A DNA stretch of 64,000 nt from Thermoproteota archaeon. GTDB taxonomy: Archaea > Thermoproteota > Nitrososphaeria > Nitrososphaerales > Nitrosopumilaceae. The notes beneath the pieces are model-generated. The model was not told where the DNA came from. It searched no databases and worked only from the letters and a program-made list of their open reading frames with translations. The position numbers and the translations under genes were made by a program. This document shows positions 33,599 to 41,950 of this stretch, piece by piece; the first letter of the stretch is position 1; each line of letters begins with the position of its first letter. The stretch lies in NCBI GenBank assembly GCA_003352285.1, contig QQVN01000003.1, positions 310,001 to 374,000 of the forward strand, given 5' to 3'.

Positions 33599-33615
33599 AA
33601 TCCCTTACCTGGCGC
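33599..33615 (+). repeat. attR: copy 2 of the 17-bp tRNA-Ser repeat
   Basis: AATCCCTTACCTGGCGC, identical to the tRNA 3' end at 3576-3592. Only these 17 bases are tRNA-like; the upstream flank has no stem or anticodon, so it is an attachment scar and not a second tRNA. The backbone resumes after it. Confidence 0.88.
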
Positions 33616-33707
33616 ATTTTACACATCTCTAATTAGTAAATCAACAAAAACTGTTTGCAAAAACTGATCACTCAACAATTGAAATCAAGAAATTCATACA
33701 CTCATAC

Positions 33708-34823
33708 ATGGCAAAATTCATTGCAAGAGAGAAAAAAATGGATGATGATCCATTCTCGGCAACGGAGCGAACTCTCAAATTTAGCAGAGAGCCAAATAAT
33801 GTGTATTCAACTGAGTTTGATGGATTAGATGAGGAAAATGAAAAATTAGATTCCAAAGGCTCTTCATCTGATGATTTAGATACAAAGCCTGAGATTCCAG
33901 ATAAACAGGATTTTGCCAAAACAAAAGATTATTCTCTAAACTCCTTTACAAATCCAATAAAGCATAGGAAAAAAATCAATTCTATTAAAAGAAATATTGA
34001 AAAAGAAAAATCTGAATGCAGAGACATACATTCTAAAATCAATATCCAAACAAAAAGAGTAGAAGAAGCAAGACGAAGCTTACACGAATCACAAAAAAAA
34101 TTACAGAGTATCATAGAAGAGCAATCACAAGATTATGAAATAGTTGAGCGGTTTTCACACTTGGGGGAGATCTCAGCTAAGATGGCACATGACATTAGAA
34201 ATCCACTGACTGTTCTCAAAGCACATGTTGATTTGATGCGATTACGATATTCAAAAAATGAAGATTTGATCATGCTAAAATCCCTTGAGAGTATGGAAAA
34301 AGCTGTTCAAAGCATTGTTGGCCAAGTAAATGATGTTCTGGGATTTCTAAAGGATAATCCTCCCGAAATTTCAAAGCACGATGTACTTGAATTAATTAAA
34401 AAAGCAATTGCAGATTTAGTAATTCAACCAACTGTAACAATTGAATTGCCAAAGAATTCATGCACGGTACTATGTGATGAAACAAAAACCATCTCAATCT
34501 TTTCTAATATTGTCCTAAATGCTATCCAAGCTATTGGAGAAGAAGGCGAAATCAAAATTTTTGTTACAGAAGTTGATAAACAGTGCTTTGTTGATATTCA
34601 GGACTCTGGCCCTGGCATACCTGAATCTGATCTGGAAAATATCTTTGAGGCCTTATACACTACAAAAGAAAACGGGACTGGACTTGGACTATCAAGATGC
34701 AAACAGGTTCTAAATAATCAAGGCGGCTCTATATCTGTAAAAAATAACCCTACTACCTTTTCAATTGGTTTTAAAATAGCATATTTTAATAAAAATAAAA
34801 TTACTTCAAATTCACAGAACTAA
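33708..34823 (+). CDS. Soluble sensor histidine kinase with coiled coil
   Basis: A 371-residue cytoplasmic kinase. An acidic, disordered N-terminus (1-80) precedes a coiled coil (about 85-145). Next come the HisKA dimerisation helix with His161 (KMAHDIRNPL) and the ATPase domain with N box (NIVLNAIQAI), G1 (DIQDSGPGIP) and G2 (GTGLGL). There is no PAS, GAF or membrane sensor, so input must come through the N-terminus or a partner. The gene is the first backbone gene after attR. No receiver gene is adjacent; the nearest is at 44503. Confidence 0.9.
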   Translation: MAKFIAREKKMDDDPFSATERTLKFSREPNNVYSTEFDGLDEENEKLDSKGSSSDDLDTKPEIPDKQDFAKTKDYSLNSFTNPIKHRKKINSIKRNIEKEKSECRDIHSKINIQTKRVEEARRSLHESQKKLQSIIEEQSQDYEIVERFSHLGEISAKMAHDIRNPLTVLKAHVDLMRLRYSKNEDLIMLKSLESMEKAVQSIVGQVNDVLGFLKDNPPEISKHDVLELIKKAIADLVIQPTVTIELPKNSCTVLCDETKTISIFSNIVLNAIQAIGEEGEIKIFVTEVDKQCFVDIQDSGPGIPESDLENIFEALYTTKENGTGLGLSRCKQVLNNQGGSISVKNNPTTFSIGFKIAYFNKNKITSNSQN

Positions 34824-34877
34824 ATCGTGCCTTGATTAATGATCACAATCTGCCTTAGTTCATTCTAATAATTTAAA

Positions 34878-35072
34878 TCAGATTCTTTCCGTACAAACTT
34901 TTTTGTGCTTTCTTAGATCATCTTCTGAATGAAATTCCTCACCACATGCTCTACATTTTTCCTTCTTCTTATTGTGGGCAATTTCATCGTGCTTGTCTAA
35001 TCTTTTTTGATACTTGAAGCGTGAACCGCATTTTTTGCATTTGAACTTGCGTACGCTATCCTCTGATGCCAT
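34878..35072 (-). CDS. Two-finger C2H2 zinc protein
   Basis: A 64-residue protein with two zinc fingers: CKKCGSRFKYQKRLDKHDEIAH (C2H2 with the usual spacing) and CRACGEEFHSEDDLRKHKKVC (C2HC). Small C2H2 proteins are common in archaea and usually bind DNA, RNA or proteins. Monocistronic and convergent with the histidine kinase. Confidence 0.82.
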   Translation of the reverse strand: MASEDSVRKFKCKKCGSRFKYQKRLDKHDEIAHNKKKEKCRACGEEFHSEDDLRKHKKVCTERI

Positions 35073-35307
35073 GCTTTGTAAAGTACAATCAAGTACTAAA
35101 ACTAATCATAAATTTGAAGATAAAAAGTCATTTTTTGGTTTCAAAAGATGTTAATTTTTTTTTCATTATGACTATTTTTCATGGTGTCAAAAACATTTTT
35201 CAAGAATTTCTTTTCTAGTGTTATAGTGCTCAAAATTGTTGGCACTAGTGAAAAAATCCCCTGTTGGTTATATTGAGTGAACGCGTAAGTATAGTGAGGA
35301 GAAAAAA

Positions 35308-35628
35308 ATGCAAGAATCAATACAAAAAGAAAAGAAAGCACCAGCAATTCCAGTGATTGCATTGATTGCAGCTGGATTAACAGTGGTACTTGTTCTTACA
35401 CTAACACCTTGGAACATAATTCCAACACAAGTTACAGAAGACGTGACAGTTCTAGCAGTAACAGAATATGGCTGTGTTGGCGAATCTGTTTTGGGCATTA
35501 GTGTAGTTGTTTCAGAATGTAGCGCCCAAGTTGGTGACGTAGTATCAGCCACGTTTAATGTTCCTGCAATGGAGATTAACGGATACTATGACAGCGTAAA
35601 AGCTAAATTAGCAATGGTTGAGCCTTAA
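35308..35628 (+). CDS. Single-helix membrane-anchored protein of unknown function
   Basis: A 106-residue protein with one membrane helix (about 14-33) and a small outer beta domain with two Cys (EYGCVGES and VSECSAQ) that could form a disulfide. No family recognised. The sequence GAGGAG just before the ATG gives a ribosome-binding site. The 235 bp upstream hold no recognisable gene. Confidence 0.6.
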   Translation: MQESIQKEKKAPAIPVIALIAAGLTVVLVLTLTPWNIIPTQVTEDVTVLAVTEYGCVGESVLGISVVVSECSAQVGDVVSATFNVPAMEINGYYDSVKAKLAMVEP

Positions 35629-35697
35629 ACTCAGCCATCTATTTTTATTTGTGAATTGCGATAAGAGATTTAATAGTTTCAATACTCCAATTATATC

Positions 35698-35838
35698 ATG
35701 GAAGAAAAAAAGAAAAAATTTAGCAACACTCAGGATGACTATGATAAGGCCATTGCATCTGAAGACCCAACAAAAGATTCTGTCGCTGATCTTGAAAAAT
35801 TAGCAAAAGAGGCAATGAAGAAATTCAAATCCCTTTAG
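35698..35838 (+). CDS. Small charged helical protein (46 aa)
   Basis: A 46-residue Lys/Glu/Asp-rich protein beginning MEEKKKKFSNTQDDYDKAI and ending in a Lys-rich helix. No family recognised. A TATA-like TTATATC lies just upstream of the ATG. Supported by codon use like its neighbours and the lack of any overlap; it could still be non-coding. Confidence 0.45.
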   Translation: MEEKKKKFSNTQDDYDKAIASEDPTKDSVADLEKLAKEAMKKFKSL

Positions 35839-35848
35839 AACCTTTTAA

Positions 35849-36805
35849 TCACATCAAGAGCAAAACCGAAGTGTATATTAGATAACCTACAAGCAACGCG
35901 ATTCCTTCTAATTTACTAATCTTAAAGCCAGTTCTCATTATGGGTAAAAGAACTAGAGCAAAAATTATCATAATGTAATAATCACTCCACATTGAATCAC
36001 TGACAGTAATTCCTGCAATTGATGCAGAGATTCCAATTATTGCCAATATGTTAAAGATATTACTTCCAACTATGTTGCCTACACTCAAGTCTGCATGACC
36101 TTTTCTTGCGGCAACAACTGATGTGATTAATTCTGGTAGTGAGGTACCAACTGCAACTAAAGTAAGACCAATAACTCTTTCAGAGATGCCGATATTTTGT
36201 GCGATTAATACTGCATTATCTACTGTCATAAAGGAACCAATTGTGAGAAGAACTAGGCCAATCCCAATTAAGATTATAGAGCGATATGTGGTTGTCTTTA
36301 CACTAACTATTCCATCTGTTGATTCTACAATCTGTTCCTCTTTTTTTGCACTCTTGTAACTAAAAACAGTAAACACTACAACTCCAATTGCCAATAAAAT
36401 TCCTTCAATCATTGAGATCTGTGCATCAAGTGACACAGCTAACAATAGAACTGAAACTCCAATCATAATGGGAACTTCTTTGCGTATAGTCTGTCTTGCA
36501 ACTGCAATTGGTGTGATGATTGCAGAGATTCCAAGTATTAGTCCAATGTTTGCGATATTACTTCCAACAACGTTTCCAAGTGCCACATCTGAAACTCCAT
36601 TTATTGCTGATGAGACACTAACTGATAATTCTGGAGTAGATGTTCCAAAGGCAACAATGGTTAAACCAATTACTAGCTGACTAATCTTGAATTTCTGTGC
36701 AATGGATACTGAGCCTTTGACCAGCCATTCTGCTCCAAAGTAAAGCATTGCAAGTCCAACTGCAACAAACAATCCATTGATGAGTAATTCCATGACTTTG
36801 TCCAA
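35849..36805 (-). CDS. CaCA-family Na+/Ca2+ exchanger (YrbG-like)
   Basis: A 318-residue membrane protein with ten or so helices in two inverted repeats. Each half has the alpha-repeat of the family (VAFGTSTPELSVS with GNVVGSNIANIG in the first, VAVGTSLPELITS with GNIVGSNIFNIL in the second). The ion-binding Glu of both repeats are present. Members export Ca2+ or other cations against Na+ or H+. Monocistronic. Confidence 0.93.
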   Translation of the reverse strand: MDKVMELLINGLFVAVGLAMLYFGAEWLVKGSVSIAQKFKISQLVIGLTIVAFGTSTPELSVSVSSAINGVSDVALGNVVGSNIANIGLILGISAIITPIAVARQTIRKEVPIMIGVSVLLLAVSLDAQISMIEGILLAIGVVVFTVFSYKSAKKEEQIVESTDGIVSVKTTTYRSIILIGIGLVLLTIGSFMTVDNAVLIAQNIGISERVIGLTLVAVGTSLPELITSVVAARKGHADLSVGNIVGSNIFNILAIIGISASIAGITVSDSMWSDYYIMIIFALVLLPIMRTGFKISKLEGIALLVGYLIYTSVLLLM

Positions 36806-36918
36806 TCTTAACTCGTCTATATAGGAATTTCATTTGCAAAACAAATTTTCTTAAAAACCGGTGTAGCAATTACTGCACAACATCGTTTTGATTACCTAAA
36901 GCAAAGAGACTCTTTTTC

Positions 36919-37152
36919 ATGGATAGCAAAAAAAGAACATTACTCAAGACTGCAATTTATCGTGGCTCTACAACTGGAATGCTCTTTATTCTAAGTTGGC
37001 TATTTACAAATGACATCTATGAGACATCAATAATTACATTAGTCTTCAATATTCTTGCAACTGGAATATACTATTTCCATGAACGGTTTTGGTCAAAAAC
37101 GAATTGGGGTACTATACCACAGTCTACAAACAAGGCTAATGCTGTAGCATAA
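36919..37152 (+). CDS. DUF2061-family small membrane protein
   Basis: A 77-residue protein with two membrane helices. The pattern KTAIYRGSTTGMLFILSW, then ETSIITLVFNILATGIYYFHERFW, is that of the DUF2061 family. Function unknown. It is divergent from the exchanger. Confidence 0.78.
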   Translation: MDSKKRTLLKTAIYRGSTTGMLFILSWLFTNDIYETSIITLVFNILATGIYYFHERFWSKTNWGTIPQSTNKANAVA

Positions 37153-37216
37153 AGTTCGATATGGAGAAATCGATGATCTAATTTATTTACCTATATTTCC
37201 ATCGATTCTACAGACA

Positions 37217-39334
37217 ATGAACAGCGAATCTAGATATGCGTTGCTTTCAGTTTTGATTGCTTTTTCATTATTAATTGGATATTCAGAGTTTTCATACGCC
37301 CAACAAATTGAACGAATTGAAGTGGTAGAAAACAAGATGGTTACCCTACTTGGAGAGGGTTTCGATGAGGACGCAGAAGACCTGACCTTCAAATGGGAAC
37401 AGATTGGCGGGGAGACTGTAAATCTTTCATCATATACCAGTGCCAATCCAATGTTTATGGCACCTGATGTAAAAAACGGACAAATCAAAGTTTTAACATT
37501 TCAACTAACTGTCACTGATACTCAAAACGCCAAAAGTACTGCAACCGTTGAAGTCGTTGTCAATCCAGTTAATCATGCTCCTATAGTTGATGCTGGACGT
37601 GATCAACTAATCTCTGATACAGTAACTGTTGTAACATTCGTAAGCAGTGTGATTGACCCTGATGGTGATGATTTAAAATACAAATGGGAACAAATTTCTG
37701 GTGATCCAATCACTCTACGCACTACAAATGAAAGATTTCTTACCTTAACTCCAAATGATCTTAAATCAAAAATCACAGTACCTGTAACATTTCGATTAAC
37801 AGTTACCGATGGTTATGGAGGAGAAGGAAGTGATATCGTCTATCTTCGTCCATATGAAGGAATACTACGAAATGACAAAATTCAGATTGATGCAGGACCA
37901 CTACAAACTGTAACTTCTGGTGAAACTGTCACTTTACAAGGTTCTGGAACTACTGCAAACAATGCTCCTATTAGCTACACTTGGGTACAATTAACTGGCC
38001 CTGGAGTTAGACTTAGCTCAATTGGCGAAGCAAATGTTGATTTTATTGCTCCTCACCTTTCTGATAATAGAGAAAGATTACTGGTTTTCCAACTGACTGG
38101 ACATTCCCCATCAAATGGATGGGCATCTGATTTAGCAATGGTAAAAGTTCTTCCAAAGAATGCATCACCAATTGCTGATGCAGGCGATGATATCTCTGTT
38201 AGACAACGAAGTCTAGTTGAATTATCTGGAACTGGAATGGATCCTGATAATGATAGAATAAAGTTCTCATGGACACAAAAGTCAGGACTGAAGATGGAGT
38301 ATTATGAACGCTCTCCTCAAATTATTTACTTTTTCACACCACTAATTGATACAAAATCAGTTGATGCCGTATTTGAATTCAAAGTCACTGATCAGTTTGG
38401 AAACACTGGAACAGATGATGTTGTGGTAACCATTACTCGTGCAAACAATCCTCCCTATGTTGATGCAGGTTCTGACCGTAAAGTCACTGGTGAGACAAGT
38501 GTATCAATTAATGGATATGCATTTGATACAGATAATGATCCAATAACTGTAACTTGGACCCAAGTTGGTGGTGAAGCAGTAAAAATTACCTCTGATGGAA
38601 CCAAACTAAGCTTCATGGCACCTAAAGTGGCATCAAATGAATCAAAAAGATTGGTATTCCAACTCTCTGCAGTTGACTCAGAAGGTGCAAGAACCGCTGA
38701 TCAAATGATTGTATATGTATCGCCTGAAAACAGTGCACCGGTAGTCAGAGTTGGTGCAGATGTATCTGCTGATGAAAATTCTCCTGTTACCCTTACGTGT
38801 ACTGCAACTGACATCGATGGTGATGATTTGCAAATAAACTGGTCTTCTAATGGAAATGTGGCTTTGGGTGATACTAGCAAACGTGTAATTTCATTTAATG
38901 CACCAAACGTTGTAGTGGATACAAAAATTACTTTGACATGTAGTGCATCTGATGGAAGACTATCTGGTTCTGACTCTCTAGTTCTATCTGTAGTTAATCT
39001 AATGAACAATAACATTGTTGCAGATGCTGGTCCTGATAGAATAGTAAATGAAAAAGTAAAGGTTGTTCTTGATGGCAGTAATAGCCATGACCCAGAGGGT
39101 GAGACCTTGACATATGCATGGAAACAACTCTCTGGTGAGGAAGTAAAATTGACCTCTCCATCCTCTGCAAAAGCATCCTTTGCAAGCCCAACTGTGGCAA
39201 ATGGCCAAACAAAGACACTGGTCTTTGAGCTTCGAGTCTTTGATGAATTTGGAAGAAAAGCAAGTGATACTGTTACTATAACAGTTGATCCAATAAACTC
39301 TCCACCAGAAGCAAAAGCAAGTGCTATACAATAA
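37217..39334 (+). CDS. Secreted protein of seven PKD/cadherin-like repeats
   Basis: A 705-residue exported protein: a signal peptide (residues 1-28, ending SYAQQ), then about seven beta-sandwich repeats of 90-100 residues. The repeats share the skeleton VDAGxD, SGxxxDPDxD, xWxQxSG and FxLxVxD. This is the PKD-type repeat of archaeal surface and adhesion proteins; the Asp-rich turns may bind Ca2+. There is no C-terminal membrane helix or PEFG motif, and the protein ends soon after the start of an eighth repeat (SPPEAKASAIQ), so it may be secreted or its original C-terminus lost. Confidence 0.85.
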   Translation: MNSESRYALLSVLIAFSLLIGYSEFSYAQQIERIEVVENKMVTLLGEGFDEDAEDLTFKWEQIGGETVNLSSYTSANPMFMAPDVKNGQIKVLTFQLTVTDTQNAKSTATVEVVVNPVNHAPIVDAGRDQLISDTVTVVTFVSSVIDPDGDDLKYKWEQISGDPITLRTTNERFLTLTPNDLKSKITVPVTFRLTVTDGYGGEGSDIVYLRPYEGILRNDKIQIDAGPLQTVTSGETVTLQGSGTTANNAPISYTWVQLTGPGVRLSSIGEANVDFIAPHLSDNRERLLVFQLTGHSPSNGWASDLAMVKVLPKNASPIADAGDDISVRQRSLVELSGTGMDPDNDRIKFSWTQKSGLKMEYYERSPQIIYFFTPLIDTKSVDAVFEFKVTDQFGNTGTDDVVVTITRANNPPYVDAGSDRKVTGETSVSINGYAFDTDNDPITVTWTQVGGEAVKITSDGTKLSFMAPKVASNESKRLVFQLSAVDSEGARTADQMIVYVSPENSAPVVRVGADVSADENSPVTLTCTATDIDGDDLQINWSSNGNVALGDTSKRVISFNAPNVVVDTKITLTCSASDGRLSGSDSLVLSVVNLMNNNIVADAGPDRIVNEKVKVVLDGSNSHDPEGETLTYAWKQLSGEEVKLTSPSSAKASFASPTVANGQTKTLVFELRVFDEFGRKASDTVTITVDPINSPPEAKASAIQ

Positions 39335-39362
39335 TTTTATTTTAGAATCTCTTCTTTGTTTG

Positions 39363-39809
39363 CTAGTTAGGGTCTATTGTATCTAGTATATCGTTTTTCC
39401 AAATAATATGTGATTTGTAGAGCTTTGGGTTATAATTTGGATTATCCACTATGCAATTCATACTTTTCAGATTCTCTTTAATTCCAGATTTGTCTATGTT
39501 TACTTCTTCACCTATCAAGAACATGTATGCTTGCCACTCATGACATTCCTTGACACTTTTTTTCATTGTTGCATATGCCAGGTGTAATGTTGAAAGGTAC
39601 AATTTTTCATCTTCAGATAAATCATTTCCTGCATCATACTCTTTTTTTAATCGCTCAAAATAGATCATACCATTTTGTGTTAAAACAAAATCAAATAACT
39701 CTGAGTACTTTTCAATAGGGACAGGATAATACGGATTACTTTGAATCTTCATCATAAAATCAATGTGATTTTTCATGATATCAGTTGGAATAATACTATA
39801 GAAATTCAC
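39363..39809 (-). CDS. Hypothetical soluble protein
   Basis: A 148-residue, mostly helical protein with no membrane segment and no recognised motif. A stretch around SEDEKLYLSTLHLAYATMKKSVKE looks like a helical bundle. Start is a GTG at 39809, 17 bp after the expected transcription start; the ATG at 39776 (MKNHIDFMM) is an alternative. It precedes the metal regulator gene but is on its own transcript. Confidence 0.55.
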   Translation of the reverse strand: MNFYSIIPTDIMKNHIDFMMKIQSNPYYPVPIEKYSELFDFVLTQNGMIYFERLKKEYDAGNDLSEDEKLYLSTLHLAYATMKKSVKECHEWQAYMFLIGEEVNIDKSGIKENLKSMNCIVDNPNYNPKLYKSHIIWKNDILDTIDPN

Positions 39810-39855
39810 CCTAGTCTAAAATTATACACCATGTGATATTCTACAAGTAATGAAT

Positions 39856-40239
39856 TTAGAGTGTAACTAGTTTTACAGTGTCCATCTTTTTGTTTGTCTG
39901 AAAGTTTCGTGTAATCACGCTTACACGTTTTGCATCTCCATCAATTACAAAAAGCTCCATACATCGTTCTCCTTCTATCTTACTGTGCAGATGAGTAGTG
40001 ATGAGATCCTCAAAATCGTGAGTTATTCCAGAAACGACATGATCAAACTCATCATTGTGAACTACAAGTAAGATGGCATGAACATTTCCTGTCATCTGTG
40101 ACTTTTGTTTTTCCTCAACTACGAAACTTCGAATTCCTGCCCTTATTGCTTCAGACCTTCCAGTAAATCCCATTGACTTTTGAAGAGAATCCAATTCATT
40201 GAGAATATCCTCATTGAGTGAAATGGAGACAATGGGCAT
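39856..40239 (-). CDS. nikR: NikR-like metal-responsive ribbon-helix-helix regulator
   Basis: A 127-residue regulator: an RHH DNA-binding domain (VSISLNEDILNELDSLQ, GRSEAIRAGIRSFV) joined to an ACT-like metal-binding domain. Candidate nickel ligands are His74 (THDFED), His83 and His85 (THLHS) and Cys93 (ERCMELFVIDG), the order seen in NikR, although His74 to His83 is two residues shorter than in the archaeal example I recall. The frame reaches back to a TTG at 40320, but the ATG at 40239 (MPIVSISL) is the family start. It is divergent from the metal ABC transporter and probably controls it; the metal could be Ni or Zn. Confidence 0.83.
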   Translation of the reverse strand: MPIVSISLNEDILNELDSLQKSMGFTGRSEAIRAGIRSFVVEEKQKSQMTGNVHAILLVVHNDEFDHVVSGITHDFEDLITTHLHSKIEGERCMELFVIDGDAKRVSVITRNFQTNKKMDTVKLVTL

Positions 40240-40280
40240 GAGTAAATTGTTATTAATTTTCTTATAAAGATAACCATTAA

Positions 40281-40313
40281 AATTATTAACTTTTCTTAAC
40301 TTTATTAATAATT
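40281..40313. promoter_or_regulatory. Candidate NikR-type operator in the nikR/znuA promoter region
   Basis: AATTATTAA at 40281-40289 and its reverse complement TTAATAATT at 40305-40313 form an inverted repeat with a 15-bp spacer. NikR binds two half-sites on an inverted repeat with a spacer of about this size. The site lies between the two divergent genes and just upstream of the znuA-like start (40330). The AT-rich setting makes a chance dyad possible. Confidence 0.5.
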
Positions 40314-40329
40314 GCCTCATAGTTTGCGT

Positions 40330-41235
40330 ATGACCAATCAGTCGATTCTGGCAATAGCAGTAATCCTAGTTGTAATGCCTACTCTGTCAGTTGGGTTATG
40401 GCTTTCTGATTCATCATCTCAGATACAAGAAAATACAAATTCTGAACTTGTGATTTTAACATCATTTTATCCGATATACGAATTTACAAAGCAAGTAGGT
40501 GGTGATAACATCAATGTATCATTACTTGTACCAAAAGGTGTTGAACCACATGATTGGGAGCCAACAATAAAGGATGTTCAAAAAATTGAGAGTGCAAGTG
40601 CAGTAATAATTAATGGCGCAGGTTTTGAGAACTGGATTGATAATATTTCAGAGATTAATTCCAAAGTGAAAATAATAGACACTAGTCATGGAATAGAGTT
40701 AATTCAATCACGTGATGATGAGTCATCAATTGATCCTCACTTTTGGCTCAATCCTGTAATGGCACAAATTCAAGTTCAAAACATTGCCGATGCCTTATCT
40801 GAAATCGATTCACAAAACGAATCTGCATATCGAGAAAATTCAAATCAATTCAAAGAAGAACTGTCTCTACTTGATCAAAGAATTTCAAATGAACTTTCTA
40901 ATTGTAAAAGAGACTTTCTTGCATTCCATAATGCCTTTTCATATTTTGCCAATCAATATGGTTTAACCCAACATACCGTTGTTGATACCAGTGGACCTCA
41001 TTCAGAGCCAAATCCCAAGACCCTTGAAAACATTGTAAAATTAGCAAACAAATTTGAAATCACGATAATATTTTCTGAAGAGGGCGTTGATGAACGTACA
41101 TCACAAGTTTTAGCAAAAGAGATTGGAATAAACGTCTTGACATTATCGCCAATTGAAATTGCAGATGATGAGTCCTATATTAAAAAAATGCAAGACAATC
41201 TTGAGAATCTAAAGGTGGCATTATGTCAAAACTAG
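40330..41235 (+). CDS. znuA: Metal ABC transporter substrate-binding protein (ZnuA family)
   Basis: A 301-residue exported binding protein. A signal peptide is followed by the ZnuA/TroA fold with the metal ligands His (GVEPHDWEP), His (DPHFWLNP), His (FLAFHNAFSYF) and an acidic residue (FSEEGVDE). The His/His/His/Asp-type site favours zinc, though Mn and Ni relatives exist. The upstream TTG at 40312 lies inside the presumed operator, so the ATG at 40330 is preferred. It overlaps the ATPase gene by 13 bp and heads the operon. Confidence 0.9.
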   Translation: MTNQSILAIAVILVVMPTLSVGLWLSDSSSQIQENTNSELVILTSFYPIYEFTKQVGGDNINVSLLVPKGVEPHDWEPTIKDVQKIESASAVIINGAGFENWIDNISEINSKVKIIDTSHGIELIQSRDDESSIDPHFWLNPVMAQIQVQNIADALSEIDSQNESAYRENSNQFKEELSLLDQRISNELSNCKRDFLAFHNAFSYFANQYGLTQHTVVDTSGPHSEPNPKTLENIVKLANKFEITIIFSEEGVDERTSQVLAKEIGINVLTLSPIEIADDESYIKKMQDNLENLKVALCQN

Positions 41236-41948
41236 TAGAGATTCAAGACCTTGCAGTTAGATATGGTGATGTTAAGGCATTAGATGGAATAAGCTTCTCT
41301 GTAAATGAAAAAGACTTTCTTGGAATCATTGGTCCTAATGGAGCTGGAAAATCAACATTATTCTCTTGTATGCTGGGATTGCTGACAAAATATGATGGCT
41401 ACATCAAGTTTTTTGGAAAGGACATTAGAAAATCTCGTGATTACCTATATGATATTGGATATGTGCCTCAAAAGCCAGTTTTTGAGGCTAATTTCCCAGC
41501 AACTGTGCGTGAAGTCATTCAGATGGGAATGCGTCGTGGCATTGATGAATCAAGGGTTGAGACAGTACTTCAAGACGTCTGGATTCATGAGCTTGCAAAT
41601 AGAAGAATTGGAGAATTGTCTGGAGGCCAGCAACAACGCGTCTTTATTGCAAAGGCACTTGTGAATAATCCTAGAGTCCTAATCTTGGATGAGCCTGTCA
41701 CTGGAATTGATCAACAAAGTACTGAGATGTTTTATTCCATACTAAAGGAGCTAAACAAAACTCAAAACATTACCATAATCTGGTCTTCACACGATATGGA
41801 TGCAGTAAATAATTTAGCAAACAAAGTTGCGTGCCTTAATCGAACTTTATTCTTTCACGGGATATCAAGTGACTTTTTTACCAATAAAGAACTTGTTAAG
41901 CAGTATTCAGAAGCATCAATGCAGGAGCACATGCATCACCACGAGTAA
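41223..41948 (+). CDS. znuC: Metal ABC transporter ATPase (ZnuC family)
   Basis: A 241-residue ABC ATPase with Walker A GPNGAGKST, Q-loop GYVPQKPVF, signature LSGGQQQRVFIAKAL, Walker B VLILDEPVTGID and switch His (SSHDMD). The C-terminus ends HMHHHE, a possible metal-binding tail. It overlaps the binding-protein gene by 13 bp and lies 2 bp before the permease gene. Confidence 0.93.
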   Translation: MSKLVEIQDLAVRYGDVKALDGISFSVNEKDFLGIIGPNGAGKSTLFSCMLGLLTKYDGYIKFFGKDIRKSRDYLYDIGYVPQKPVFEANFPATVREVIQMGMRRGIDESRVETVLQDVWIHELANRRIGELSGGQQQRVFIAKALVNNPRVLILDEPVTGIDQQSTEMFYSILKELNKTQNITIIWSSHDMDAVNNLANKVACLNRTLFFHGISSDFFTNKELVKQYSEASMQEHMHHHE

Positions 41949-41950
41949 TC

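Larger units (their letters stand above)
3576..33615 (+). mobile_element. 30-kb integrated element at tRNA-Ser(CGA)
   Basis: The element is bounded by the 17-bp repeats at 3576-3592 and 33599-33615. It holds an intact integrase immediately inside attL and a HUH-type replication initiator, which suggests a plasmid-like circular form. No capsid, terminase, VirB4 or relaxase-coupling genes are visible. The cargo is dominated by envelope proteins, metal transporters, metal-binding proteins and thiol-redox proteins, with two repeated promoter motifs that I found only inside these limits. Integrated elements next to tRNA genes are known in Thaumarchaeota; the extent here is inferred from the repeats and has not been tested against an empty site. 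Confidence 0.85.

Noticed and set aside
33599-33615. A second tRNA-Ser at the right boundary
   Set aside because: Only 17 tRNA-like bases are present, without anticodon or D arms upstream, so it is an attachment scar.
35141-35362. Minus-strand frame of 73 aa with a signal-like N-terminus
   Set aside because: Its start lies inside the plus-strand gene at 35308, and the hydrophobic stretch is the reverse of that gene's membrane-helix codons. No conserved motif supports it.
37217-39334. DNA-level tandem repeats or a CRISPR-like array
   Set aside because: The periodicity is that of PKD-type protein repeats with diverged DNA; there is no short exact repeat with spacers. No CRISPR array was seen anywhere in the window.
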